A stretch of DNA of 32,851 nt, from assembly GCF_018854495.1 (NCBI RefSeq), contig NZ_JABBDR010000251.1:1-32851 (forward strand). Direction: 5' to 3'. Position 1 is the stretch's first letter; every line of letters begins with the position of its first letter. The position numbers were made by a program, and so were the translations under genes. This stretch comes from Acidithiobacillus ferruginosus. GTDB taxonomy: Bacteria; Pseudomonadota; Gammaproteobacteria; Acidithiobacillales; Acidithiobacillaceae. This document shows positions 1 through 6,662 of the stretch, one piece after another. The notes under the pieces were generated by a model. The model was not told the DNA's origin and did not search any database. It saw only the letters and a list, made by a program, of their open reading frames with translations.

Positions 1-962
1 CCGAACTTGCCGGACCCCATGAGGCCAAGACGACCGCCGATGCCGCCGAACAGATCCTTGACCTTCTCGACATTGATCATTGTGCCGCCGGACTTGTTGG
101 GCACCCGGAAGCGGTTGATGAACAATGCGGCTACACGACCCTCCGGCGTACCGCGAATACCCGGCAGGTTGGGGAGTTTATCGAGCTCCGAGGGGCTCAG
201 AAGCAAAAGGGAGAGGTCGGCAGGGGTATAGGCGTATCCGCCGCGCTGCAGTGCGGCTATGAGGGCGCTGAGGGCCTGTGTCGCGCTCTTGCGGTAAAAG
301 TCCGCACCCGCACTGTTGCCGGCGGCAGGGACCATGGACATGATGCGCGAGGCCACTTCATCTGCGTCACCATAAAGGATGGGGTTGTAGGTATTGCTGA
401 CGGAAGGATCACCTGGATGGATCACCACCAGGTCATCTTCGCGCCCGGTCCAGCGGAGCATCTGCCAGAGCACGTTGATATTGCCGGAGTCTATCTTGCC
501 ATCGGCGAAGATGACGCCGCCGCCGGCGCGGATTTGTTGCAGCATCATTTCGCTGGCCGCGACCGTCTTGCCGACACCGGACATGCCGAGAATCATCATG
601 TGATCGTTCGGCGGATCTTCCGGGCGCTTGGTGTCACCCAGCGTCGGCAGCCACAACGGTTCTCCGGAATCGGTCAGGTAGCCGAGCAGTACGGCATCCG
701 GCAAGGATTCGTGATGCGAAACCTTGAGAATAGGGGGGTCAGAGGGGAGATCGACGAGGGTTCTGATCGCGTGTTCTCCACCGTCCATCCAGCGATGAAT
801 CTTGCGGGTGAGGTGCAGGCCGCCGACCGCCGTAGCGATGCCGGTCGCGGTCTGCCAGATGGGTCCGGACACGATATAGGGGCCACAAGCCCACAGGGAG
901 GCCGCGATCCCCAACAGGGCCGCCGTATCCTCACTGCCTCCCAGCTTCAGCTTGTCGCGCAC
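1..962 (-). CDS. traD: Type IV coupling protein (TraD/TraG/VirD4-like ATPase), N-terminal part
   Basis: Inner-membrane ATPase that would hand DNA to a conjugative type IV secretion channel. The frame is open from a GTG at 962 to the left edge (about 320 residues visible). The N-terminus has hydrophobic stretches (about residues 12-55), then a Walker A motif GMSGVGKT near residue 126, followed by VIFADGKID, LVVIHPGD and YNPI, typical of the coupling-protein nucleotide-binding core. An AAGGA ribosome site precedes the GTG. It lies 65 bp downstream of ssb, separated by a terminator-like hairpin, on the same strand as the topoisomerase-like and OB-fold genes. The C-terminal half, including Walker B, is outside the window. 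The class is confident; assignment to a TraD subfamily is inference. Confidence 0.82.
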   Translation of the reverse strand, partial: MRDKLKLGGSEDTAALLGIAASLWACGPYIVSGPIWQTATGIATAVGGLHLTRKIHRWMDGGEHAIRTLVDLPSDPPILKVSHHESLPDAVLLGYLTDSGEPLWLPTLGDTKRPEDPPNDHMMILGMSGVGKTVAASEMMLQQIRAGGGVIFADGKIDSGNINVLWQMLRWTGREDDLVVIHPGDPSVSNTYNPILYGDADEVASRIMSMVPAAGNSAGADFYRKSATQALSALIAALQRGGYAYTPADLSLLLLSPSELDKLPNLPGIRGTPEGRVAALFINRFRVPNKSGGTMINVEKVKDLFGGIGGRLGLMGSGKF

Positions 963-989
963 GGGTTATTTATCCTTGGTGCCAGACGT

Positions 990-1017
990 AAAAAAACCCC
1001 AAGCACAAGGCGAGGGG
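990..1017 (-). terminator. Rho-independent terminator after ssb
   Basis: On the minus strand: CCCC-TCGC, loop, GCTT-GGGG, then seven T (990-996). It sits just after the ssb stop and before the coupling-protein GTG. It is built like the terminators at 4570, 6028 and 6604 (CCCC..GC / GC..GGGG), so it belongs to the same repeated family. Confidence 0.7.
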
Positions 1018-1027
1018 TGGGGGGAGA

Positions 1028-1405
1028 TCAGAAGCCTTCTTCTTCAGAAGCAGGCTCATTGTCAGCGTCGGTAGCAGACTTCTTTTCCAGGAAACCTACA
1101 CGATTGGCGACAATCTCGGTGGTGTACCGATCAGCACCTTCCTTATCCTGCCACTTGCGCGTTTGCAAGCGACCTTCGACGAGGATATACGCACCTTTGC
1201 GAAGTTTGGCGACATGCTCAACCTGCTTGCCAAGCACTACGACAGCGTGCCATTCGGTGTGATCCTCATAATCACCATCCTTGTTCTTACGACGTTCGCT
1301 GGTAGCGACACGCAAGTTGGCAACACCATTGCCAGACGGGGAGTACCGTACTTCAGGATCATTGCCGAGAAAGCCAATCACTTCCGCATTGTTCTTTGAA
1401 AACAT
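1028..1405 (-). CDS. ssb: Single-stranded DNA-binding protein
   Basis: Binds and protects single-stranded DNA during replication and transfer. At 125 residues it is shorter than chromosomal SSB (about 150-180). The OB fold is evident: N-terminal GFLGNDPEVRY, GNGVANLRVAT, TEWHAVVVLGK, then YILVEGRLQTRKW. A short acidic tail ends in EEEGF, a reduced version of the usual DDDIPF tip that recruits partner proteins. The start has a strong RBS (AAGGAG). The leader carries the repeated GGTA promoter-like element (1444-1482) and a small hairpin (1426-1440), so ssb shares its control region with the plus-strand genes at 4063-6595. This is an element-borne copy. Confidence 0.95.
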   Translation of the reverse strand: MFSKNNAEVIGFLGNDPEVRYSPSGNGVANLRVATSERRKNKDGDYEDHTEWHAVVVLGKQVEHVAKLRKGAYILVEGRLQTRKWQDKEGADRYTTEIVANRVGFLEKKSATDADNEPASEEEGF

Positions 1406-1417
1406 AACACTCTCCTT

Positions 1418-1440
1418 AAAAATGCCTGGCGGAATGCCAG
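1418..1440 (-). promoter_or_regulatory. Leader hairpin with U-tract in front of ssb
   Basis: On the minus strand the stem CTGGC / GCCAG (5-nt loop ATTCC) is followed by GCATTTTT and directly by the AAGGAG ribosome site. It occupies the same position, between the GGTA element and the RBS, as the hairpins at 4653, 5059 and 6112, but its stem sequence is different. Confidence 0.5.
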
Positions 1441-1443
1441 AGC

Positions 1444-1482
1444 TTCATACCGTTCCCTAGTACCGGACAGTTTCTATGTACC
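1444..1482 (-). promoter_or_regulatory. GGTA-repeat promoter-like element, copy A (ssb)
   Basis: A 39-bp element with GGTA at fixed positions: GGTACATAGAAACTGTC then CGGTAC, 10 bp, then CGGTATGAA. TATGAA is a possible -10 box; no good -35 is visible at the matching distance, which suggests dependence on an activator. The same 39-bp layout recurs at 3989, 4612, 5018 and, with one extra base, 6070. Confidence 0.6.
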
Positions 1483-1530
1483 AGGGAGATGATTTTATGG
1501 AGGGAGGTGGTGCGGACGCTGAAAATAGGC

Positions 1531-1558
1531 GAGCCGGACTCCTTGCGGGATCCGGCTC
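1531..1558 (-). terminator. Possible terminator after the OB-fold gene
   Basis: Inverted repeat GAGCCGGA / TCCGGCTC (8 bp, 12-nt loop) about 70 bp past the stop of the OB-fold gene. The T-tract after it (minus strand) is weak. Confidence 0.4.
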
Positions 1559-1627
1559 TTCATACACGTCACCGGCAACTGGCCGGGCACCCAGAAAATT
1601 TACCACACCTGCGCTCCCCCGCGCCAC

Positions 1628-2575
1628 TTACAGACCCGCCAGTTGGCTGGCGATCTCATCTTCTATGCTGCTTTCGGCGGCGGTCCCCGCACGTTCAGGG
1701 GCATCCGCAGCTTTGGGAGCATCCTCTGGAGACGGCTCGCCGCCCTCCGGCGCCTGGCCATAGCGGGCCATGATGTCCTTCACCCAGGATGGAATCGTGA
1801 GGATGTCCTTGCCACGCCGGGCATTGAGGATGCTCCTGCACCAGACGTAACCGACCTGCTGCCCGGTTGGAGTCTCGATACCGTCGGCATCAACGGTCTT
1901 GAGATCACGCACCCGCAGCTTGCCCTGCACCATGATCGGGCGGCCCATGCGCAATTCTTCCCGGATAATGCGGGCGAGCTTGCTGTTCATCATCCGCACG
2001 GGAATGCTTTCTTCAGGGTTCTCCGTTTGTCGCAGGATGATTTCGACTCCGACGATGACATTCTGCCCCTCGCCGCGTAGAGACCGGATACCGTCCACAA
2101 TGCCGGCGACCACGACGTTATTCGCGGCATCCCGCATTCGGCCTTCGCCGAAGGTTTCCCCGCCAAAAGGCTGGAAGTCGTCCTGCTGAATCCGGTCGGC
2201 CTTGCGATTCTTGATCGGTGTATGCCAGGTCAGTGAACTGGGCATTTCGATGATGCTGGGGGATGACACTTCCAGGGGGTCGAGAAAGGCGCTGTGCTCC
2301 GTCACCTCCTTGGTACCGTTGTTCCAGGTGACGATGCGGCCATGCACCCGCCCGGTGATTTTGACCGCCTCTTCGTTCTGGATGGCCGCGAAGGTACGCT
2401 TATGACGCGGGGACTGTCCCACGGGAACCATGCGGGTGACATCGTTGGTTTGCTGGATAAATCCACTGACAGTATCCCCATCGCGCGTGAAGTTTCGCGC
2501 AAATCCGCTGATCCATGCGACGTTCAGCATCCCGTTTTCGTGGCCGTAACTGGCCAGCGGCTTATCTCCTAACAT
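1628..2575 (-). CDS. SSB-like OB-fold protein, hypothetical
   Basis: 315 residues from the ATG at 2575, preceded by AAGGAG. This start overlaps the stop of the topoisomerase-like gene by 7 bp (ATGTTAG), so the two are probably translationally coupled. Two similar stretches look like OB folds: about residues 14-85 (LNVAWISGFARNF ... VKITGRVHGRIV) and 155-225 (VVVAGIVDGIRSL ... PIMVQGKLRVRDL). The C-terminus is Pro/Ala/Glu-rich and acidic. I infer a single-stranded DNA-binding role in element replication, supported by its place between a topoisomerase-like gene and ssb. No named family was recognised. Confidence 0.75.
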   Translation of the reverse strand: MLGDKPLASYGHENGMLNVAWISGFARNFTRDGDTVSGFIQQTNDVTRMVPVGQSPRHKRTFAAIQNEEAVKITGRVHGRIVTWNNGTKEVTEHSAFLDPLEVSSPSIIEMPSSLTWHTPIKNRKADRIQQDDFQPFGGETFGEGRMRDAANNVVVAGIVDGIRSLRGEGQNVIVGVEIILRQTENPEESIPVRMMNSKLARIIREELRMGRPIMVQGKLRVRDLKTVDADGIETPTGQQVGYVWCRSILNARRGKDILTIPSWVKDIMARYGQAPEGGEPSPEDAPKAADAPERAGTAAESSIEDEIASQLAGL

Positions 2576-3933
2576 GCTTTTCTCCTTTGAGTTTCTTGCA
2601 AAAGACTGCCTACATAGCTCTGAATGCGTTGCATGAATGCGTCCGCGTCGAGACTTCCCTGCGCCACCGTGCTGATTGCGGACTCCCACAAAATGATCGT
2701 TCCCGGATCCAGCATGGACGGCGGGACGTGCGCCAGGGCGCTTTCGCCTCTCTGCGTGATGCGCAAAGTGGACGGGTTCACGAATCCGTCCTCGAAAACT
2801 TTAGCGAGCATGGTGTGGCGAGATCGGGGCGAGCCGAGCTGGATGCTGTTCTCAACGCGTGCCCGCAACTCGGGGGATGCCACCCAGCGGCGCAAATCCG
2901 CCATGTCTTCGTACAGCTCCGCGAGTGCATGGGTGCTCTGCGGATGGTGCGCCGTCTGCCGGGTGCATTCCTGCCGGAGCTGCGATTCCCGGGCCAATAT
3001 GGCCTCGAACACGATCTGTTCGTCGGGTTTCAGGGGGCGCTTCGGCATAGCGAGTATCTGCAGGCCGCCTGCGTGGGCCGTCACAGCCGGTTCGACCTGG
3101 TGCGGATCGGCTGGAAACGCATGGTGCGCTGACCAGAGCGCCGGATTCAGCTTTTTGTGATTCGTGAAAGGATACGAAATGAGGCCCGCTTCATAGAGGT
3201 TCTGCGCCGCCATCAGTGTTTTCTCGGGAGATGTGCCCGCGGATCGCAGGCAGGCGGCTTGCAGGCGGGCGGTATCGAATGGGGTGATGACGGATTCAGG
3301 CTTGGGGCTTTGGGTCGATGCGCGGTCGCGGATCAGAGCCAGCAGGGGTGTCATGACGCGGCCAGCGGGAATTGGCGTGGACTGGTTGGCGGTCAGCGTC
3401 AGCATCCGGGAGAGGTTGATGCCGATGAGCCAGTCCGCGTGCATCCGGCACTTCTCGGATTCCGTCCAGGCGCGATAAGGCGTGTTGGACTCTGGCCGCG
3501 CCTCGCTGATGTCCTCTGGGTGCAGGGATGGTAACAGCATCCTCTGCACCGATCCCTTCCAGTCGAGGTGATCGAGGAGAGCGTCTATTCCGAACTGTCC
3601 GCCCGCATCCGGGCTTCCGGCATGGATGACCTGATCACAGGCGGACAGGGCATCCTGTATCGCCTTGATGCGATCTCTCGCGGTAGCGATGGGTTTGAGC
3701 CGGAAGTCCGGGAGTATCGGCAAATCGCTCAGGCGATAGTCTTTCCATCGCGGTCGGTACTCGCCGGGGGTGCAGTGCCGCAATAGCGGTCCCCCAGTCC
3801 AAAGAATGCGGGTGCCCTTGCGTGTGACCATTTCCGATGCGGATGCCGAACGCACGCCAAACCGCCGCCCCAGGGCATGTGCCATGCCTCGGGTGCTGGT
3901 AAGGATGATGGTCTCGCGCTTTTCGATGTTCAT
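2569..3933 (-). CDS. Type IA topoisomerase (TopB-like) with degenerate Toprim
   Basis: 454 residues, shorter than TopB of about 650. The N-terminal Toprim-like region contains HAGSPDAGGQ (about residue 105) where active type IA enzymes usually have HAGDPDREGQ, so one Asp and the Glu of the acidic triad are changed. The strand-breaking motif appears intact as GLISYPFTN (about residue 256), with the catalytic Tyr. Upstream SAGTSPEKTLMAAQNLYE matches the TopB helix before that Tyr. Related genes sit beside ssb and coupling genes on conjugative elements. Either activity is altered or the protein is a structural or accessory factor. The ATG at 3933 lies at an AT-rich inverted repeat (3935-3954) and has no clear RBS. 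Confidence 0.75.
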   Translation of the reverse strand: MNIEKRETIILTSTRGMAHALGRRFGVRSASASEMVTRKGTRILWTGGPLLRHCTPGEYRPRWKDYRLSDLPILPDFRLKPIATARDRIKAIQDALSACDQVIHAGSPDAGGQFGIDALLDHLDWKGSVQRMLLPSLHPEDISEARPESNTPYRAWTESEKCRMHADWLIGINLSRMLTLTANQSTPIPAGRVMTPLLALIRDRASTQSPKPESVITPFDTARLQAACLRSAGTSPEKTLMAAQNLYEAGLISYPFTNHKKLNPALWSAHHAFPADPHQVEPAVTAHAGGLQILAMPKRPLKPDEQIVFEAILARESQLRQECTRQTAHHPQSTHALAELYEDMADLRRWVASPELRARVENSIQLGSPRSRHTMLAKVFEDGFVNPSTLRITQRGESALAHVPPSMLDPGTIILWESAISTVAQGSLDADAFMQRIQSYVGSLLQETQRRKAC

Positions 3934-3934
3934 T

Positions 3935-3954
3935 TCATAGTGTTTTTACTATAA
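3935..3954. promoter_or_regulatory. AT-rich operator-like motif, copy 1
   Basis: TCATAGTGTTTTTACTATAA, containing the inverted repeat ATAGT / ACTAT, directly upstream of the topoisomerase-like start. An 18/20 match lies at 7264-7283 in another promoter region, suggesting a common regulator. Confidence 0.45.
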
Positions 3955-3988
3955 AACCGGTTGCAAGGAAAGCCTGAAGCCATGTCCT

Positions 3989-4027
3989 GGTACGCAAAAA
4001 CTGTCTGGTACCAGAAGATGGTATGAA
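3989..4027 (+). promoter_or_regulatory. GGTA-repeat promoter-like element, copy B
   Basis: The most diverged copy: GGTACGCAAAAACTGTC, TGGTACCAG, then GGTATGAA at the same 39-bp spacing. It contains the palindrome CTGGTACCAG. A T5 run follows, but no leader hairpin equivalent to the other copies was found. It precedes the gene at 4063. Confidence 0.55.
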
Positions 4028-4062
4028 CTACGGACGCTTTTTGTGGAACACTGGAGGTGTTT

Positions 4063-4518
4063 ATGAAGGCAAGATTATGGCTGTTGCAGGATCCGAACAG
4101 CCCGAAGATGAAGGTCTGGGGCGTGCTTCAGGGGCGTGATGCCAAGGGCACGCTCACCAAGGTTTTCTACGGTGGCCCAGGGGGTGGCGGCAGGCCTGTC
4201 GTTTCAACTACGGGCATTGCCAAGGCTGTGGCGACACTTCGCAAGAAGACTCCATATTACCCGCTCCGCTGGGACCGGGACATTGATGTGCCGGAGCCCC
4301 TTTCTCAAGGGACTTCCCATCTGGACCTCCTGATGGACAGCGTCATCAAGAATGTTTACGGCAATTTCGTCCGTCATGGCGGCTCTGGCTGTGGCATTGA
4401 TGCGCTGCTGGATCAATGGAAGATCGTTCGGGCGCCGGCACCCGCTGAGGTTGCTCAGGGCAGGGATTTAACCGGGTTGCTACAAAGCATCCCGGCTTCT
4501 CTTGGCTGGAACTGGTGA
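4063..4518 (+). CDS. Hypothetical protein, WNW-tail family (copy 1)
   Basis: 151 residues from the ATG at 4063, chosen because GGAGG lies 5 nt upstream; a GTG at 4057 falls inside that RBS. Function not recognised. The last residues, GLLQSIPASLGWNW, are nearly identical to the end of the protein at 6146 (GLLQTIPASLSWNW). Both also start with a short strand pattern followed by VWG or IWG, so the two look like paralogues with a diverged middle. The protein is soluble and Gly-rich around residues 37-43. It is a one-gene unit: GGTA element upstream, terminator at 4570 downstream. The conserved C-terminal tail may be a recognition or targeting tag (inference). Confidence 0.75.
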   Translation: MKARLWLLQDPNSPKMKVWGVLQGRDAKGTLTKVFYGGPGGGGRPVVSTTGIAKAVATLRKKTPYYPLRWDRDIDVPEPLSQGTSHLDLLMDSVIKNVYGNFVRHGGSGCGIDALLDQWKIVRAPAPAEVAQGRDLTGLLQSIPASLGWNW

Positions 4519-4569
4519 GGAGGCAGGACTTCTCAGACTGGTACTTCAGCAAACCTTGATTTTCCCCCA

Positions 4570-4595
4570 CCCCTCGCCTTTGGCTTGGGGTTTTT
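4570..4595 (+). terminator. Rho-independent terminator (repeat family)
   Basis: CCCC-TC-GCC, TTT loop, GGC-TT-GGGG followed by TTTTT. It begins 51 bp after the stop of the gene at 4063. Same design as those at 997 (minus), 6028 and 6604. Confidence 0.75.
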
Positions 4596-4611
4596 GTGTC
4601 CGAACCCCGCC

Positions 4612-4650
4612 GGTACATAGAAACTGTCCGGCAATCCTCCCCGGTATGAA
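4612..4650 (+). promoter_or_regulatory. GGTA-repeat promoter-like element, copy C
   Basis: GGTACATAGAAACTGTC, CGGCAATCCTCCC, CGGTATGAA. The preceding GTGTCCGAACCCCGCC is also shared in part with copies D and E, so the repeat covers the whole intergenic spacer. Confidence 0.65.
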
Positions 4651-4652
4651 CC

Positions 4653-4673
4653 GCCCCACTTCCGGGGCCTTTT
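4653..4673 (+). promoter_or_regulatory. Leader hairpin upstream of the gene at 4691
   Basis: GCCCC-ACTTCC-GGGGC then CCTTTT, followed by GAGGGAG (RBS). The 5-bp stem sits between the promoter-like element and the start codon, as an attenuator would. Confidence 0.5.
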
Positions 4674-4690
4674 CGTTGAGGGAGATACTG

Positions 4691-4954
4691 ATGAGTGCAG
4701 ATTTTTATCTGGGGAAGTTGCAGGAACTGGTGGGTGGCACCATTACCGAGCTCATCCGGAGCGGCGATGATTATGGTCAGGACGAGTTTTTTGGCCTCGT
4801 TATCACAATGCCCACCGGGCTGAGAAAAACGCTGGTCTTTTTGGCAGACGATGAAGGCAACGCGCCTGGGCGATTTGAGATCGCGCCTGATGAGGCAAGC
4901 TATGCGCTTGAGCATCCAGCGACCGCAGCGGCGGCAACAGCAACGTCTGCTTGA
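4691..4954 (+). CDS. Small hypothetical protein
   Basis: 87 residues, starting MSADFYLGKL, with GAGGGAG 8 nt upstream of the ATG. The longer open frame back to 4502 runs through the terminator and promoter repeat, so it is not the real N-terminus. The segment LVFLADDEGNAPGRFEI resembles small plasmid/ICE-encoded proteins of unknown function. The C-terminus is Ala/Thr-rich. It is an independent unit flanked by repeat modules. No function assigned. Confidence 0.65.
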   Translation: MSADFYLGKLQELVGGTITELIRSGDDYGQDEFFGLVITMPTGLRKTLVFLADDEGNAPGRFEIAPDEASYALEHPATAAAATATSA

Positions 4955-4973
4955 AAATCAATGATCCACCCCA

Positions 4974-5001
4974 CTTCCACGCTTCGGCCTGGGAGTTTTT
5001 T
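4974..5001 (+). terminator. Rho-independent terminator with TTCG loop
   Basis: CTTCCACGC-TTCG-GCCTGGGAG (nine positions per arm, one mismatch) followed by TTTTTT. It starts 20 bp after the stop of the gene at 4691. Confidence 0.8.
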
Positions 5002-5017
5002 CTGTCTGGCGCCCGCC

Positions 5018-5056
5018 GGTACATAGAAACTGTCCGGTAATCCTCCACGGTATGAA
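5018..5056 (+). promoter_or_regulatory. GGTA-repeat promoter-like element, copy D
   Basis: GGTACATAGAAACTGTC, CGGTAATCCTCCA, CGGTATGAA: the copy closest to consensus. CGGTA occurs three times, at spacings of 18 and 13 bp. Confidence 0.65.
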
Positions 5057-5058
5057 CC

Positions 5059-5079
5059 GCCCCACTTCCGGGGCTTTTT
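5059..5079 (+). promoter_or_regulatory. Leader hairpin upstream of the AAA ATPase
   Basis: GCCCC-ACTTCC-GGGGC followed by TTTTT and then TTTGGAGG (RBS). Same loop as at 4653 and 6112. Confidence 0.55.
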
Positions 5080-5092
5080 CTTTGGAGGATGT

Positions 5093-6016
5093 ATGAGCAC
5101 CACCACCGTCGATTTAGGAACCACCTTTGGTATCCCGGCACTCGCCGGGAAGATGTTTCCCGGCAAAGTCGGGGCGGAAGGAGTCCCCGGCAAGATTCAG
5201 AATTACGTCTTCCGTCCAGATCTGCTCCGCAAAGGACTTCTCTGGATGGCGGGCGTGGCAGGGCGGAGCATGTACCTTTCCGGTCCCGCTGGGAGTGGCA
5301 AAACCAGCTTCGCCGAGCAGTTGGCGGCACGACTGGGCTGGCCCTGCGTTACCCTGTCTTGCAACGCCCGCACGGAGCGTGCGGACATTGTGGGGTACCT
5401 GGGGCTTGAAAACGGGGCCACGGCCTTCGTGGATGGCCCCTTGGTCCGTGCGCTGCGCAATGGTCAGATGATCGTGTTTGATGAGGGCGATGCGCTGCCT
5501 CCGTCGATCACGATCATTCTCAACCGCGTCCTGGAAGGCTCCGCACTGGTGATCCCCGAGACGGGCGACACCATCCAGCCGCATCCGGACTTTCGGGTGG
5601 CCTTTACGGGTAACACCCGTGGTCGCGGTGATGAGACGGGATCGTTCCGTGCGCGGCAGGTACAGGATGCCGCGGTTCTGGATCGTTTTCTTTTCACCGA
5701 GGTGGATTATCCGACTCACGAGGAAGAGAAGGCTATCCTCTCGGGCAAGTTCGGAACCGATCTCCCGGATGAGATCCTCGATCTCCTGATCCGGTTCGGG
5801 ACAGAGACTCGCTCGGCCTATCGTGCCGGTGAGTTGTCCGCACCGCTCTCAACCCGCGGCCTGGTGCGTATCGGGGAAATTCTGCGGTCGCGGCTCTTTG
5901 ACAGCCAGCCGGACCCCATCTGGGCTGCCGTGTCGTTCGGCTTCGCTGATGGTCTCGGAAAGGACGAAGGCGACGCGCTCTGCAAGCTGCTGAACACCGT
6001 AAAAGGCGCTACTTGA
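5093..6016 (+). CDS. MoxR/CobS-like AAA+ ATPase
   Basis: 307 residues; ATG at 5093 preceded by TTTGGAGG. AAA_5-type ATPase: Walker A GPAGSGKT (64-71), Walker B MIVFDE (126-131), sensor-1 FTGNT (171-175) and LDRF (196-199). The stretch after Walker A (LGWPCVTLSCNA, DIVGYL) resembles CobS and MoxR/CbbQ chaperone ATPases, which remodel partner proteins and often work with a VWA-domain protein. No VWA/CobT partner is in the window. It is expressed as a single-gene unit with its own promoter-like element, leader hairpin and terminator. Its substrate is unknown; plasmid and ICE relatives are common. Confidence 0.85.
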   Translation: MSTTTVDLGTTFGIPALAGKMFPGKVGAEGVPGKIQNYVFRPDLLRKGLLWMAGVAGRSMYLSGPAGSGKTSFAEQLAARLGWPCVTLSCNARTERADIVGYLGLENGATAFVDGPLVRALRNGQMIVFDEGDALPPSITIILNRVLEGSALVIPETGDTIQPHPDFRVAFTGNTRGRGDETGSFRARQVQDAAVLDRFLFTEVDYPTHEEEKAILSGKFGTDLPDEILDLLIRFGTETRSAYRAGELSAPLSTRGLVRIGEILRSRLFDSQPDPIWAAVSFGFADGLGKDEGDALCKLLNTVKGAT

Positions 6017-6027
6017 TGATTCCCCCA

Positions 6028-6053
6028 CCCCATGCTTCGGCTTGGGGTTTTTT
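6028..6053 (+). terminator. Rho-independent terminator with TTCG loop
   Basis: CCCCATGC-TTCG-GCTTGGGG followed by TTTTTT, 12 bp past the ATPase stop. Strong stem with a stable tetraloop. Confidence 0.85.
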
Positions 6054-6069
6054 GTGTTCGGTCCCCGCC

Positions 6070-6109
6070 GGTACATGGAAATTGTCCGGTAATCCTCCAT
6101 GGATATGAA
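6070..6109 (+). promoter_or_regulatory. GGTA-repeat promoter-like element, copy E
   Basis: GGTACATGGAAATTGTC, CGGTAATCCTCCA, TGGATATGAA. One base longer (40 bp) than the other copies. Confidence 0.6.
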
Positions 6110-6111
6110 CC

Positions 6112-6131
6112 AACCCACTTCCGGGTTTTTT
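6112..6131 (+). promoter_or_regulatory. Leader hairpin upstream of the gene at 6146
   Basis: AACCC-ACTTCC-GGGTT followed by TTTT and TTTGGAGG. Compared with 4653 and 5059 the two outer base pairs change from G-C and C-G to A-T and A-T on both arms, while the loop is unchanged. Pairing is therefore preserved by compensatory change. Confidence 0.55.
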
Positions 6132-6145
6132 CTTTGGAGGATGTA

Positions 6146-6595
6146 ATGTTGAAACAACTGGTTGTTTTGTATAAGGCGTCAACCCGTGAAATATGGGGTT
6201 ATGTACGTGATCTCGAAAAGCAGTCCGTCCCAATAGCTATCCAGGTGTCTGTGTTTATGGGCAGTCTCGCCAAGGGCAGTGTCCAAATCCAGAGTATGAA
6301 CGTAACAAAGACGGAAGATCGGCGTATCCAGAAGCTTAATAGCGGTTACGTTTCGATATTGCGTTCTGCACATTTATGTATGTCGGTCAGTTCTGAGCAC
6401 ATAGCCGTGCGTGTCCATGCGGCATTACAAGCGGATTCGACTCCCGGGAATGAGGAGATCGTTCTTGCACATACGATAGGTGGGCTCAAGGCGGAGTTTG
6501 GTGAGCGCCGGGGCGCCATTCAGGAGGAACGCTCGAAGGCCGTCCTTAGTGGGCTGCTCCAGACGATTCCCGCTTCTCTAAGCTGGAACTGGTAA
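6146..6595 (+). CDS. Hypothetical protein, WNW-tail family (copy 2)
   Basis: 149 residues; the ATG at 6146 follows GGAGG. No recognised domain. The N-terminus (LKQLVVLYKASTREIWGYV) and the C-terminal GLLQTIPASLSWNW parallel the protein at 4063, while the middle is different and lacks the Gly-rich run. Base composition is slightly more AT-rich than its neighbours. It forms a single-gene unit with copy E of the promoter-like element and the terminator at 6604. The pair may be two variable-centre members of an element-specific family (inference). Confidence 0.72.
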   Translation: MLKQLVVLYKASTREIWGYVRDLEKQSVPIAIQVSVFMGSLAKGSVQIQSMNVTKTEDRRIQKLNSGYVSILRSAHLCMSVSSEHIAVRVHAALQADSTPGNEEIVLAHTIGGLKAEFGERRGAIQEERSKAVLSGLLQTIPASLSWNW

Positions 6596-6603
6596 TCCCC
6601 CCA

Positions 6604-6632
6604 CCCTCTCGGCTTTGCCTTGAGGGTTTTTT
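6604..6632 (+). terminator. Rho-independent terminator
   Basis: CCCTC-TC-GGC, TTT, GCC-TT-GAGGG then TTTTTT. It starts 9 bp after the stop at 6595 and precedes the M50 gene, which lacks the GGTA element. Confidence 0.75.
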
Positions 6633-6662
6633 ATTGCTCATAATGCAGTGAGGGAGATTCTT

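Noticed and set aside
417..1262. 281-residue plus-strand open frame
   Set aside because: It is antisense to the coupling-protein and ssb genes, both of which have clear motifs and ribosome sites on the minus strand.
4346..6157. Minus-strand open frames that share an EDYRT-SMYRR peptide
   Set aside because: The shared peptide is just the reverse reading of the repeated promoter-like module; the frames run through terminators and lie antisense to better genes.
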